Notes under the pieces: generated by a model
Database searches by the model: none
Seen by the model: only the letters and a program-made list of their open reading frames with translations
What the model was told of the DNA's origin: nothing
Shown here: in pieces, positions 40,528-49,685 of the stretch
Numbering within the stretch: position 1 is the stretch's first letter
How the letters are laid out: each line of letters starts with the position of its first letter
NCBI RefSeq assembly: GCF_023278365.1
Contig: NZ_CP075338.1
Coordinates: 1,798,001 to 1,862,000 of the forward strand
DNA: 64,000 nt
Reading direction: 5' to 3'
From: Epilithonimonas zeae
GTDB taxonomy: Bacteria; Bacteroidota; Bacteroidia; Flavobacteriales; Weeksellaceae
Program-made: the position numbers and the translations under genes

Positions 40528-41295
40528 TTAGTTTTTGATCACTTTTTGAGCTACTTTTTCTCCGTTTACAGAACCTGTAACGATGTAAACACCTTTAGCA
40601 AGAGAAGCAACGTTCAAAGTAGAACCTTCTGTTACTTTAGCAGCTTTAACAACTTGTCCAGCAGCGTTTATGATTTGAATATCAGCAGTTTTAGCGAAAG
40701 CGATAGTTTCTCCAACTACAGTGTTTCTAACTAAGCTGAATTTTGACTTAGATAAATCTGAAACAGCCATTGTGCCTTTCTCATATGCCATGATATCATC
40801 AAAAGAAGCTGTTCCTCCATTGTAAACTCTGAAAGCAACATCTAAGCTAACTGCACCAGTTCCAGCAGGCATCTCTACAGTCTTTTGAGTCCATACTGAA
40901 GCAGATGGTAAATATCCATTATTAGTTCTGAATGGATCTTCTTCAGTAGTAGCAGTAGTATATACAGCACCATTTGCAGCATTTTTATACACAGACCAAA
41001 GTCTTGAATCTGTATCATCACCTGAAGATTTGTACCAGAAAGAGATTACATATGTTTTCCCTTCCGTTACCGGAACGTTTTGATAAAAACCTGTTGTTGC
41101 AGTTGCAGCATTATAAACTGCACTGTTGTTACCTGTGTGAGCACCTGTTGTAGCAATAGTTGGAGCAGTGTAAGATGCTGTTGTTCCAGCAGCCCAAGGA
41201 GCTAAACCAGCTTCAAAGCTAGGGTTTACTGTTAAATTTTGAGCTGATACTAAAGAAACAGCAGCAATACTTAAAATTGTAAAGATTTTTTTCAT
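40528..41295 (-). CDS. T9SS type A protein with carbohydrate-binding-like domain
   Basis: The 255-residue protein has a signal peptide ending SLVSAQ. A beta-sandwich region (residues ~20-165: NLTVNPSFEAGLAPWAA, FYQNVPVTEGKTYVISFWYKSS, VSLDVAFRVYNGGTASFDDIM) looks like family 4/9/22 carbohydrate-binding modules. A sorting domain follows, ending KGVYIVTGSVNGEKVAQKVIKN. It could bind glycans on the surface. The sorting domain is close to those of the next two genes, though the binding domain differs. A -7 box far upstream (41493-41500) would give a leader of about 190 bases. Confidence 0.85.
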   Translation of the reverse strand: MKKIFTILSIAAVSLVSAQNLTVNPSFEAGLAPWAAGTTASYTAPTIATTGAHTGNNSAVYNAATATTGFYQNVPVTEGKTYVISFWYKSSGDDTDSRLWSVYKNAANGAVYTTATTEEDPFRTNNGYLPSASVWTQKTVEMPAGTGAVSLDVAFRVYNGGTASFDDIMAYEKGTMAVSDLSKSKFSLVRNTVVGETIAFAKTADIQIINAAGQVVKAAKVTEGSTLNVASLAKGVYIVTGSVNGEKVAQKVIKN

Positions 41296-41598
41296 TTTAT
41301 TAAAGTTTAAAAAATTGTTTTTAATATTATTTAAAGGGATGCTAAGTTAATAAAAAAATGTATTCCGCAAAATTTTGTTTGTTTTTTAACATTTTCGCAT
41401 TAGTAAGTTCAGTTTTAATCGATGTTGTAGAATTTCGATGAGCTAAAATTAGCTTATTAACATCTTCTTAAAAATCCCCTTAATTGTTGGCACAAAAGTA
41501 AACATATTAAAAGAACTATATGTTAATACTGTTTTAAATCATCAAATAATCCAGTATTATGGGATGCTGGATTAAATAAAAAATAAGAAGAAAAATAG
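41296..41598. other. 303-base intergenic region: possible long leader and terminator
   Basis: The region has no protein-coding frame I can support. It holds a candidate minus-strand -7 box (TACTTTTG, 41493-41500) for the gene starting at 41295, implying a ~190-base leader, and a hairpin at 41548-41573 ending the next gene upstream. The rest is AT-rich, with no strong repeats. Confidence 0.5.
41548..41573 (-). terminator. Intrinsic terminator after the middle T9SS paralog
   Basis: AATCCAG (41548-41554) pairs with CTGGATT (41567-41573), and the arm is followed by AT-rich sequence on the minus strand. It is weaker than the other terminators. Confidence 0.55.
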
Positions 41599-42378
41599 TT
41601 ATTTTTTAATTACTTTCTGAGAAACAACCTGCCCCTCGACCAAACCTGTCACTACGTAAATTCCTTTAGGCAAAACAGAAATATCTAATCTAGAATTCTC
41701 ATTAACCTCAGCAGTTTTTACAATCTGACCAGCTGTATTGTAAATTGATATTTTTGCAGAAGTTCCAAAAATCAACTCATTTGATACAATTGTGGTCTTA
41801 ACCAAGTTAGCTTTTCCTTTTGTAGCATCTATGACAGCCATTGTAGGTGCAAAAAATTTAACATCATCAAGATAAAGTCTGGAGGTTGCAGTAGGAGCGG
41901 TCGTATAAGTCAATTCAAATTTGAACCTTAGACCTCCAGTTGCAGACGACGGCACATTATAAGTATATTCTGCTTTTGTAGCTGTCAAAGTAAAAGTTTG
42001 TGGATTTAACCAGGTTGTTCCATTATTTGCAGAATAAGATACGATCACATTAATACCATTAGTATTAGCTGCGTTAAATGTCACTTTTTCCACACCCGTA
42101 GTATTGAAATTAGTATAAGTATAACCTTTGCTGTTTGTTGCGCTAGTGTACCATCTCATCTGCATTGATTGGTTCCCTGTCAGTGGAGAAGTTGTAGAAG
42201 GTGTTCCGTAGAACGTTCCCCATTGTTTCCCTGTGGCACCACTAAATGTAACTGTTGTATTGTTGTAAACGTTGTCTGATGCAAAACTCTCACTGGATTC
42301 AAATCCTGTAGAATAGATTTGTGCATTGATTGTTGCAGTTAAAACAACTGCTGCTAATAAAGAATAGAACTTTTTCAT
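41599..42378 (-). CDS. T9SS type A surface protein, paralog of its neighbour
   Basis: The 259-residue protein has a signal peptide (MKKFYSLLAAVVLTATINAQ) and a beta-sandwich-like domain (YSTGFESSESFASDN, VSYSANNGTTWLNPQTFTL, SRLYLDDVKFF). The sorting domain contains KANLVKTTIVSNELIFGTSAKISIYNTAGQ in pieces and ends VVSQKVIKK. The signal peptide and the last ~80 residues are nearly those of the 42573-43358 product, while the middle has diverged. This suggests duplication followed by change of the exposed domain. Its own -7 box is at 42410-42417. Confidence 0.85.
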   Translation of the reverse strand: MKKFYSLLAAVVLTATINAQIYSTGFESSESFASDNVYNNTTVTFSGATGKQWGTFYGTPSTTSPLTGNQSMQMRWYTSATNSKGYTYTNFNTTGVEKVTFNAANTNGINVIVSYSANNGTTWLNPQTFTLTATKAEYTYNVPSSATGGLRFKFELTYTTAPTATSRLYLDDVKFFAPTMAVIDATKGKANLVKTTIVSNELIFGTSAKISIYNTAGQIVKTAEVNENSRLDISVLPKGIYVVTGLVEGQVVSQKVIKK

Positions 42379-42409
42379 AATTAGTATGTATTAAAGATTT
42401 TGTTTTTGA

Positions 42410-42417
42410 CAAATCTA
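42410..42417 (-). promoter_or_regulatory. Candidate -7 box for the middle T9SS paralog
   Basis: On the minus strand TAGATTTG matches TAnnTTTG, 31 bases before the ATG at 42378. Confidence 0.45.
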
Positions 42418-42525
42418 TCATGACTCTCCCTATTCTGTATTGACTAAATATTAATAATAGAATAATAATCAATAACTTAAAATTAAATTCCCATTCATCT
42501 TTATTAAAACTGAATTAACAAAAAA

Positions 42526-42545
42526 CGCTACCAAAAATGGTAGCG
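42526..42545 (-). terminator. Intrinsic terminator after the third T9SS paralog
   Basis: There is a perfect 7-bp stem CGCTACC/GGTAGCG with a 6-base loop, followed on the minus strand by six T residues. Confidence 0.82.
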
Positions 42546-42572
42546 CAATATAGTTTATTAGATAAATTAAGA

Positions 42573-43358
42573 TTATTTCTTAATTACTTTTTGAGAAACC
42601 GCTTGTCCGTTTACAAGACCCGTTACTACATAAGTTCCTTTTGGCAAAGCAGAAACATCTAATCTAGAGTTTTCAGCAACCTCAGCCGTTTTTACAACTT
42701 GACCAGCAGTGTTATAAACTGATACTTTTGCAGAAGCACCGAAGATTAATTCATTTGCTACGATTGTATTTTTCACCAAGTTAGCTTTTCCTTTTGTAGT
42801 ATCTCCTACTGCCATAGTTTCTGTTGTTCCAACTAACTTAACATCATCTAATCTAAATTGACCTGTGATTGTGTTAGTAAATCTAATCTTAAGAGATGGA
42901 ACAGCAGGAATAGTTCCTGAAGCTGTAATCAATGCCCATACGTTAGAAGATCCACCTCCAGTAGCTCTAGAATAAGTTAGTGGTGTCCAAGTTGTACCAT
43001 CTTCACTTACTTCTACCGTAAGTTCATTACTTGATGCATTAGTAGACTTCAAATGCCCAAAACTCAGTACAAGGTTTGTATAACCAGTTGTATTAATACC
43101 ACTTATTACAAAGTTAGTGCCTGCTGTACCAGCAAAGAAAATGTTCCCACCTCCAGAAGCTCCAGCATACCCTGTAGACACAGTTGTAACTCTTACATCA
43201 GCTGAACCAGAATATGTTACTCCTGAATTTTGAAATGTGTTTGCTGAAATAGCAGTTGTAGCAGATGGCGTACCCATGTTTTCAGAATAAACCGTTGTTT
43301 GTGCTTGAAGATTTACAGCAACAACTGCTGCTGCCAATAAAGAATAGAATTTTTTCAT
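42573..43358 (-). CDS. T9SS type A surface protein, paralog of its neighbour
   Basis: The 261-residue protein has a signal peptide (MKKFYSLLAAAVVAVNLQAQ) and a Ser/Thr/Gly-rich beta-sandwich (VVYSENMG-like start, LTVEVSEDGTTWTPLTYS, GQFRLDDVKLVG). It ends with a type A sorting domain closing KGTYVVTGLVNGQAVSQKVIKK. The DDVKL strand before the linker matches its neighbour and resembles carbohydrate-binding or choice-of-anchor folds. It is a separate transcription unit with its own -7 box at 43408-43415 and terminator. Confidence 0.85.
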   Translation of the reverse strand: MKKFYSLLAAAVVAVNLQAQTTVYSENMGTPSATTAISANTFQNSGVTYSGSADVRVTTVSTGYAGASGGGNIFFAGTAGTNFVISGINTTGYTNLVLSFGHLKSTNASSNELTVEVSEDGTTWTPLTYSRATGGGSSNVWALITASGTIPAVPSLKIRFTNTITGQFRLDDVKLVGTTETMAVGDTTKGKANLVKNTIVANELIFGASAKVSVYNTAGQVVKTAEVAENSRLDVSALPKGTYVVTGLVNGQAVSQKVIKK

Positions 43359-43407
43359 AATATAAAGTTTAAAAATTGTTATTAATCCTGTCCGTTTTTA
43401 CGAGTGC

Positions 43408-43415
43408 CAAATATA
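43408..43415 (-). promoter_or_regulatory. Candidate -7 box for the third T9SS paralog
   Basis: On the minus strand TATATTTG matches TAnnTTTG, 49 bases before the ATG at 43358. Confidence 0.45.
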
Positions 43416-43521
43416 AAATTTTAATCTCAAGTATAATTTTATATCCCCTGTTTCCGTTTTAAATAATTGTTAATTCGCTGTAAAGCCTATTATTAGTACA
43501 TTTACACATCACAAGAAAAGG

Positions 43522-46500
43522 GTGTCGAAGATAAATAAAATTTTTCTAATAATCTGTACTTTTTCTGCACTAATTTCGGTTAATGCACAGATTTTCAATT
43601 GGAAAAATCCTAATATCCCTCAGGATTCCCTTAAAAAAGACAGTATTCTGATTTCTAAAATCAATCAGGATTTTTTTACCAAAGACACGCTCGACTTCAT
43701 CAAAAAACAAAATCGCGTGATTTATGATGAAGAAGTGCTCGTTAAAAATGACAAGAAAAGAATCCTTGGAGAACTCAATTCCAAAGGCTCCATTATCAGA
43801 GGAATTACTTTTGGGAATAACCAAGGTTCATCGGTTCAAAGTTCTATGGATATGCAAATTTCAGGTAAATTGAGTCCCGATGTTTCGATTTTAGCTTCCA
43901 TTTCAGACCATAATCTTCCGGTTCAAGCTGATGGTTATACGCAGACTTTGCAGGAATTTGATAAGATTTACCTTCAGCTGAACGTCAAAAATCACAGTAT
44001 CATCAGAGCCGGACATCTTGACCTTAATGATGAAACGACTTATTTCGGACGTTATCAAAGACGAAGTATGGGATTGCAGTTTCTCACGAATTTGGAAAAG
44101 AATGGTAACAAAACTTCAGTTGATGTTTCCGGAGGTGTTGCCCGAAGTGAATTTTTCAGAATGCGTTTTCAAGGTATTGAAGGGAATCAAGGACCTTATC
44201 GATTGACGGGAAAAAATGGCGAATTATTCATCACAATCATTTCTGGTTCAGAGCAGGTTTATATTGATGGAATATTGATGAAACGTGGCGAAAATCAGGA
44301 TTACATTATTAATTACAACACCGGAGAAATCACCTTCACGAGTTTCCGGCCGATTTATTCTCAGAACTTCATCAATGTATCTTATAATTATACCAATCGA
44401 AATTACACTAGATTCTTAATCACCGGTAACATCAAACATCAACGTGAAAAGTTCAAAGCGGGATTCAGTTGGTTTATGGAGAATGATAATAAAAATGCGC
44501 CGCTTTCCCTGAACCTTAGCGAGGAAGACCAGCAAACTTTAGTCAATGCGGGGAACAATGCGGACGCAATGTACTCGCCATCGGGTGTAGAAACAGAATA
44601 TGACGTCAACAAAATTCTCTACAAAAAGATATTCGACACCAATTCTTTTCATTACGAGTTTTCTACCGACCAGACTCAGGTTTTGTATCAGGTTTCATTC
44701 ACTTATTTCGGAAGCGGGAAAGGAGATTATCAGCTGCAGCAATCCACCAATAACGGGCGAGTTTTCCAATATGTAGGAACCGGTTTGGGGGATTATATGG
44801 CGGTCCGAAAATTGCCAGCGCCGGAGAAATCACAAGTTTACTCAGCCAACTTCGAATATGCTTTGAGCGAAGGCGTTATCGGAACAGATGTTTCAATGAG
44901 CAATTATGACATCAATATGTTTTCGTCCAAGGATAATGATAAAAACCTCGGTTATGCAGCAAGAATTTATGCAAACAAGACATTCCGAAAAAATACTTGG
45001 ACAGGAACGCCAATGTTGGAATATCAAGTCATCCAAAAGAACTTCCATATTTTAGATAGAATTAACAATGTTGATTTCTGGAGAGATTTTAACTTGACAA
45101 ATGAATTCAGCCAGATTACTCAGAACAGATTTATTTTCTCTTTTTTAAATGACTTTAACAAAACTTCAAAAATCAATTATAAACTGAATTATCTTGAAGA
45201 AACCGATACTTACAAAGGAATCAAAAACGATATCGACGCCATTTGGAAAATTGGTAAATTCAATAATCTCGCAGCAATCTCTTATCTCGACACCAAATCG
45301 ACTGACCTTAACACAACTTTCATCCGCGGAGCAGTCTCTACAGAATTGGCAGGTAAAAAAGGAAGCTGGATGTTGGGCGGTTCTATGGAACACAACGAGA
45401 AAAAATATAACGCCACGCAATTGTTAGATGTAACTAGCTTCAGTTGGAAAGAGGTTTTCATTCAGAAAAAAATTGCTGATTCTGCACGAACCAAATTATT
45501 GACTAAGGTTTATCTTCGAAGTAATGATTCGGTTCAGGATAATCGTCTTCAGAAGATGAATAATATTTTGGGATTGATGGCGGAAAGCCAAATCATCAAA
45601 ACTGAAAAAACACAACTATCCACTTTGGTCCATTACAGGAAGTTCTATTATGAAAATCAGACTTTGGCGAATGACCAGAATCAGGATTTTGTAGTGGGAA
45701 ATATTTTATACAATCAACAACTGTTCAAAAACGGAATGCGCCTGCAGCTTTTCTACGAACTAGGCAACGGTCAGGAGGCTCAGCGTGAGTTCCAATACAT
45801 CAAAGTGACCGATGGACAAGGCGTTTATAAATGGACAGATTATAACAATGATGGTGTTCAGCAATTAGACGAGTTCGAAGTGGCAGAATATGCAGATTTG
45901 GCACAATACATCAGAGTTTACACTAATAGCGTTAACTATCTCGCATCAAACAAAAACAAATTACAAGTCGCTTTATTCGTCAATCCATCAGTAATCATCA
46001 GTTCTGAAAATGCTTTTCTGAAGCGTTGGAATTTCAATTTGTCTTTACTTTCCCAAAATTCTTATATGAAAGGCAGCAAGGTTTTGGTGTGGAATCCATT
46101 CGAAAAACAAGCAGACCAATTGCTGAGAACTCAGAATATTTTGGCTTCGGCTTTATTTAATTCCAATGATAAATCCGGCTGGAACGGAAGTTATCGATAC
46201 ACCGATAATGATAATTTGGTTAATGCCAATTACAGTAACGAAGCACACGGACAAAAATCTCATTTTCTGAACGTCGGCTATTCTTTTTCCAAGACTTTCC
46301 GTACAGATTGGGAGAATACCTTGCAAAATGTAACCAACAGTTCTCAGGTTTATGCGTCCCGAAATTATCTTCTTCAAAACTGGGAAACCAAACCAAAAGG
46401 AACTTATAAGCTAACCGAAACTTTGCAAACCGAATTATCCGGCGCGCTTCGTCAGAAAAAAAGAAACGACGGCGATGAACTTTTGAAAACTTACGAAATC

Positions 46501-46764
46501 TCCGGAACTTTGCAGTGGGAAAAAGCAAAAACTTCTGTAAGAGCCAATTTTTCTTTCATTAATAATGATTTTACAGGAAACAGTTTCAGCATCGTTGGGA
46601 ATCAAATGTTAGAAGGTCTGAAAGCTGGAAAAAACCAAGTTTGGACTTTATATATCCAACAAGCAATTAATTCCTTTATCCAACTTAATGTCAATTATGA
46701 AGGCAGAAACTCCGGTGATAGAACCATCCATATCGGAAGTATGCAAATCCGTGCAAGCTTTTAA
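43522..46764 (+). CDS. Large outer-membrane beta-barrel protein, unknown function
   Basis: The 1080-residue protein has a signal peptide ending SVNAQ. A conserved region (residues ~85-310) contains RGITFGNNQGSSVQSS, ISDHNLPVQADG, AGHLDLNDETTYFGRYQRR, EGNQGPYRLTG, SGSEQVYIDG and DYIINYNTGEITFT. Some 700 residues of alternating aromatic strands follow, closing RTIHIGSMQIRASF like an outer-membrane barrel. The start is GTG. The N-terminal region is a recurring feature of large Bacteroidota outer-membrane proteins that I cannot name further. It is monocistronic, next to the T9SS paralogs. Confidence 0.8.
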   Translation: MSKINKIFLIICTFSALISVNAQIFNWKNPNIPQDSLKKDSILISKINQDFFTKDTLDFIKKQNRVIYDEEVLVKNDKKRILGELNSKGSIIRGITFGNNQGSSVQSSMDMQISGKLSPDVSILASISDHNLPVQADGYTQTLQEFDKIYLQLNVKNHSIIRAGHLDLNDETTYFGRYQRRSMGLQFLTNLEKNGNKTSVDVSGGVARSEFFRMRFQGIEGNQGPYRLTGKNGELFITIISGSEQVYIDGILMKRGENQDYIINYNTGEITFTSFRPIYSQNFINVSYNYTNRNYTRFLITGNIKHQREKFKAGFSWFMENDNKNAPLSLNLSEEDQQTLVNAGNNADAMYSPSGVETEYDVNKILYKKIFDTNSFHYEFSTDQTQVLYQVSFTYFGSGKGDYQLQQSTNNGRVFQYVGTGLGDYMAVRKLPAPEKSQVYSANFEYALSEGVIGTDVSMSNYDINMFSSKDNDKNLGYAARIYANKTFRKNTWTGTPMLEYQVIQKNFHILDRINNVDFWRDFNLTNEFSQITQNRFIFSFLNDFNKTSKINYKLNYLEETDTYKGIKNDIDAIWKIGKFNNLAAISYLDTKSTDLNTTFIRGAVSTELAGKKGSWMLGGSMEHNEKKYNATQLLDVTSFSWKEVFIQKKIADSARTKLLTKVYLRSNDSVQDNRLQKMNNILGLMAESQIIKTEKTQLSTLVHYRKFYYENQTLANDQNQDFVVGNILYNQQLFKNGMRLQLFYELGNGQEAQREFQYIKVTDGQGVYKWTDYNNDGVQQLDEFEVAEYADLAQYIRVYTNSVNYLASNKNKLQVALFVNPSVIISSENAFLKRWNFNLSLLSQNSYMKGSKVLVWNPFEKQADQLLRTQNILASALFNSNDKSGWNGSYRYTDNDNLVNANYSNEAHGQKSHFLNVGYSFSKTFRTDWENTLQNVTNSSQVYASRNYLLQNWETKPKGTYKLTETLQTELSGALRQKKRNDGDELLKTYEISGTLQWEKAKTSVRANFSFINNDFTGNSFSIVGNQMLEGLKAGKNQVWTLYIQQAINSFIQLNVNYEGRNSGDRTIHIGSMQIRASF

Positions 46765-46780
46765 AAAGTGATGAGTTATA

Positions 46781-46824
46781 AGTTATGAATTATGAGTTTT
46801 CAAATGCATTCATAATTCATAACT
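46781..46824. terminator. AT-rich inverted repeat between convergent genes
   Basis: There is a perfect 15-bp stem (46781-46795 with 46810-46824) with a 14-base loop. It can work as a weak bidirectional terminator; its arms are made of the repeated word TTATGAATTATGA. Confidence 0.55.
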
Positions 46825-46836
46825 CATAATTAATAA

Positions 46837-47667
46837 CTAAACTTCGTTTCTGCTCCACTCGCTCCAGCTTCCAACATACAAATTTGGAATATCAAAACCA
46901 GCATAATCCAGAGCTAAAAGAGAATGACAAGCCGTCACGCCACTTCCACAATGGAACGTGATTTTATTCTTGACATGATTCTCAAATAATTCGGAATAAA
47001 TGTTTCTGAGAACTTCCGGAGATTTGAACAAACCGTTTTCGTCTAGATTATCAATAAAAGGAAAATTCTGGGCATTTGGGATATGTCCTGCAACCAAATC
47101 AATTGGCTCTGTAATGCCTTTATAGCGCTGAGATTCTCTCACATCAACAATTACGGAACCCGAATCTTGTGTTGCAAATTTCACGTCATCAATCCAAATT
47201 TGTGGCAATTGCCAATCCTTGTAATCGGAAACATATTCGGTTTCGGAATAAAAATCATCAACAGAACTTAATGGGTAATTTTGATTTTCCGCAAATTGCA
47301 AGCCGCCATTCAGAACCTGAACATTCTTGTGTCCAACCGCTCGCAACATCCACCAAAATCTCGCAGCCGCATTGGCTCCATTTTTATCATCATAAATTGC
47401 AACGTGGGAATTTTTATCAATTCCTAATTTACCTAAAGTTTTAATAAAATCTTCAAATTTCGGAAGCGGATGTCTTCCTCCGTTTTTAGGATTATCAATT
47501 TCTGCCAAATCAGAATTCAAATCAACGAAAACTGCATTCTTAAGATGTTTTTTAAGATATTCATCTTTTGCATTGGAACCAGTTCTGACATCAAAAATTC
47601 TGAGATTAGAATTTCCAGATATATTGATTAGTTCATCAACTTCTATTATGGGCGACAGATTTTGCAT
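46837..47667 (-). CDS. Rhodanese-type sulfurtransferase (3-mercaptopyruvate/thiosulfate)
   Basis: The 276-residue protein has two rhodanese domains. The first (residues ~1-130) is non-catalytic, with IFDVRTGSNAKDEYLKKHLKNA and NGGLQFAE. The second (~155-276) has VDVRESQRYKGITEP, AGHIPNAQNFPF and the active loop CGSGVTAC (Cys near residue 240). CGSGVTA is characteristic of mercaptopyruvate sulfurtransferases, so that activity is favoured over thiosulfate. Length is normal. It is divergent from the threonine dehydrogenase gene. Confidence 0.9.
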   Translation of the reverse strand: MQNLSPIIEVDELINISGNSNLRIFDVRTGSNAKDEYLKKHLKNAVFVDLNSDLAEIDNPKNGGRHPLPKFEDFIKTLGKLGIDKNSHVAIYDDKNGANAAARFWWMLRAVGHKNVQVLNGGLQFAENQNYPLSSVDDFYSETEYVSDYKDWQLPQIWIDDVKFATQDSGSVIVDVRESQRYKGITEPIDLVAGHIPNAQNFPFIDNLDENGLFKSPEVLRNIYSELFENHVKNKITFHCGSGVTACHSLLALDYAGFDIPNLYVGSWSEWSRNEV

Positions 47668-47702
47668 ATTATGATATTTTTAAAAAATTTATTGGAATTC
47701 TT

Positions 47703-47735
47703 TTTGATTCTCAATCCCAAATTTAATTAGATTTG
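47703..47735 (+). promoter_or_regulatory. Bacteroidota-type promoter for threonine dehydrogenase
   Basis: TTTG (47703-47706) and TAGATTTG (47728-47735) are 21 bases apart, fitting the -33/-7 pattern. An alternative in-frame TTG start at 47733 falls inside the -7 box, which supports the ATG at 47763. Confidence 0.65.
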
Positions 47736-47762
47736 CGAATCAAGAAAAGTAAAAATGAAACT

Positions 47763-48716
47763 ATGACAGAAAAAATTCTCATCACCGGCGCACTAGGTCA
47801 AATCGGAACGGAACTAACCGTTAGATTATCAGAAATTTATGGTAAAGAAAACGTTATTGCTTCTGGTCTGGACAAGTGGAAAGAAGGCATTACCGAAGCC
47901 GGTTATTACGAAAGACTGGATGTGACTAATTTTCAAGCCGTTACAGACGTCATCAAAGAACACAATATTACTACAGTTTATCATTTAGCATCGCTTTTAT
48001 CCGGTACTTCAGAAAAACAACCACTTTTTGCGTGGAAGCTGAATCTTGATCCGTTAATCCACCTTTGCGAATTAGCAAAAGAAGGAACATTAAAAAAGAT
48101 TTTCTGGCCAAGTTCTATTGCTGTTTTCGGTAAAGGAATCCCTAAAGAAAATGTAGGGCAAGAAGTTGTTTTGAACCCAACAACTGTTTACGGAATCTCA
48201 AAAATGGCAGGCGAAAAATGGTGCGAATATTATTTCGAAAAATACGGAGTCGATATCAGAAGCATCCGATATCCCGGGTTGATTTCCTGGAAAGCACCAG
48301 CAGGTGGAGGTACCACAGATTACGCTGTTGAGATATTTTATGAAGCTGTAGAAAAAGGAAAATATACGAGTTTCATCAGTGAAAACACAGCGATGCCAAT
48401 GTTATACATGGACGACGCTATTGACGCAACAATCAAGCTGATGACAGCTCCAAAAGAACAGGTGAAAATTCGTTATTCTTACAACCTAGGAGGGATGAGT
48501 TTTACGCCAAAAGAATTGGCTGAAGAAATAAAAAAAACAATGCCGGATTTTGAGATAAAATATGAGCCGGATTTCCGTCAGGCAATTGCCGATTCCTGGC
48601 CAGCCAGCATAGATGATTCTGCTGCAAAACAAGATTGGGGACTAGATTATAAATTTGATATTTCATCAATGTCAATAGATATGATAAATAACTTGAAAAA
48701 GAAATTAGGCAAATAG
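47763..48716 (+). CDS. SDR-type L-threonine 3-dehydrogenase
   Basis: The 317-residue protein is an extended short-chain dehydrogenase. It has the NAD-binding ITGALGQIGTEL, DVTNFQAV, YHLASLLSG, a Ser/Thr in PSSIAVFG and the catalytic YGISK. Further features are RYPGLISWKAPAGGGTTDYAVEIFYEA, MPMLYMDDAI and the late YNLGGMSFTPKEL. These match the flavobacterial SDR-type threonine dehydrogenase, which oxidises L-threonine to 2-amino-3-oxobutyrate. It is unrelated to the zinc-dependent E. coli Tdh. 2-amino-3-oxobutyrate would then be split by a ligase encoded elsewhere. Confidence 0.92.
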   Translation: MTEKILITGALGQIGTELTVRLSEIYGKENVIASGLDKWKEGITEAGYYERLDVTNFQAVTDVIKEHNITTVYHLASLLSGTSEKQPLFAWKLNLDPLIHLCELAKEGTLKKIFWPSSIAVFGKGIPKENVGQEVVLNPTTVYGISKMAGEKWCEYYFEKYGVDIRSIRYPGLISWKAPAGGGTTDYAVEIFYEAVEKGKYTSFISENTAMPMLYMDDAIDATIKLMTAPKEQVKIRYSYNLGGMSFTPKELAEEIKKTMPDFEIKYEPDFRQAIADSWPASIDDSAAKQDWGLDYKFDISSMSIDMINNLKKKLGK

Positions 48717-48802
48717 CTAAATTTCAATAATTAATTTAAGTCAATTACAGTTTAACATTTGATTTTAAATTAATTATCAATAAAATATAAATTTTGGTTT
48801 AA

Positions 48803-49555
48803 GTGGTTTTATTAACTTTCAACATATCAATTTCCGAAAATAAAGTATTACGCAATAAAAATATTTCGGAAACTGAATTGATTACATCTATTGAAGATAA
48901 AGCAGAAATTATTCTGCTTTTGTTAGAACTTCACGAGTTCAAAGCAACATTTTTCGTTGAGGTTTCTATTGTTGATAAGCTTCAAAAATTACTAAAAAAG
49001 ATATCGTTTTCAGGACACGAAATAGCGTTTTACAATGTCAATTCTACAGTTAAAATTATAGAAGAAACCAAGCAAAATTTAGAGCAATTTTTGGAAAAAC
49101 CAGTTCGCGGTTTGAGACAAAAACACCATCAAATTTCGTACTCAGAAATCAAGAATTTGGACTTCAATTATGTTTCGAATATCGAAGAATCCAAGCTCAA
49201 TTTTCTATGGCGAAAACTAACTTTAAAAACTCATATTCACATCGAAAATGATTTAACTATAGTGCCGGAAAGTCAGTCGCCTTACTCTCAACTTCCGTTC
49301 AATGATTATGTCTTTCAAGTCACACCAATGAAATATTATGAGAGTATGCTTTTGGAGAGTTTGAAGAATAATGAGTATGTGATGATTTATGTCAATGCCT
49401 GGCAATTTTTCAACCGAAATGAGTCACCTTTTGACTTGCCTTTTTACAAGAAGATCAACACCGGTCGCACATTTGAAGACCGTCTTGAGCAGCTATTTCA
49501 ATTCATCGATGAGAATGAAATAGCTGTATCGAGAATGAAGGACTATTTGTTTTAA
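48803..49555 (+). CDS. Degenerate polysaccharide deacetylase-like (NodB fold) protein
   Basis: The 250-residue protein follows the order of NodB-family deacetylases: an opening strand LLTFNI where TFDD is usual, then KATFFVEVSIVDKL, GHEIAFYN in place of GHEIxNHT, a QISYSEI strand, and a C-terminal region like DUF3473 (YVMIYVNAWQFF, RTFEDRLEQLFQFI). The catalytic Asp pair and the metal-binding His-x3-His are missing, so hydrolysis is unlikely. The start is GTG at 48803, directly after an in-frame TAA, and no ATG is available nearby. It may bind glycans or be a decaying gene. Confidence 0.6.
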   Translation: MVLLTFNISISENKVLRNKNISETELITSIEDKAEIILLLLELHEFKATFFVEVSIVDKLQKLLKKISFSGHEIAFYNVNSTVKIIEETKQNLEQFLEKPVRGLRQKHHQISYSEIKNLDFNYVSNIEESKLNFLWRKLTLKTHIHIENDLTIVPESQSPYSQLPFNDYVFQVTPMKYYESMLLESLKNNEYVMIYVNAWQFFNRNESPFDLPFYKKINTGRTFEDRLEQLFQFIDENEIAVSRMKDYLF

Positions 49556-49685
49556 GCTTAAAAAGTATTTATTTTCAATTTTAAGATTCAGTAAATAATA
49601 AAATAAATTTTTGAATAATTGATAATATTATTAAAGCAAAGTTAGAGTACAGAAAGTGTACAGCAACCTTACGGAACCCATACAG

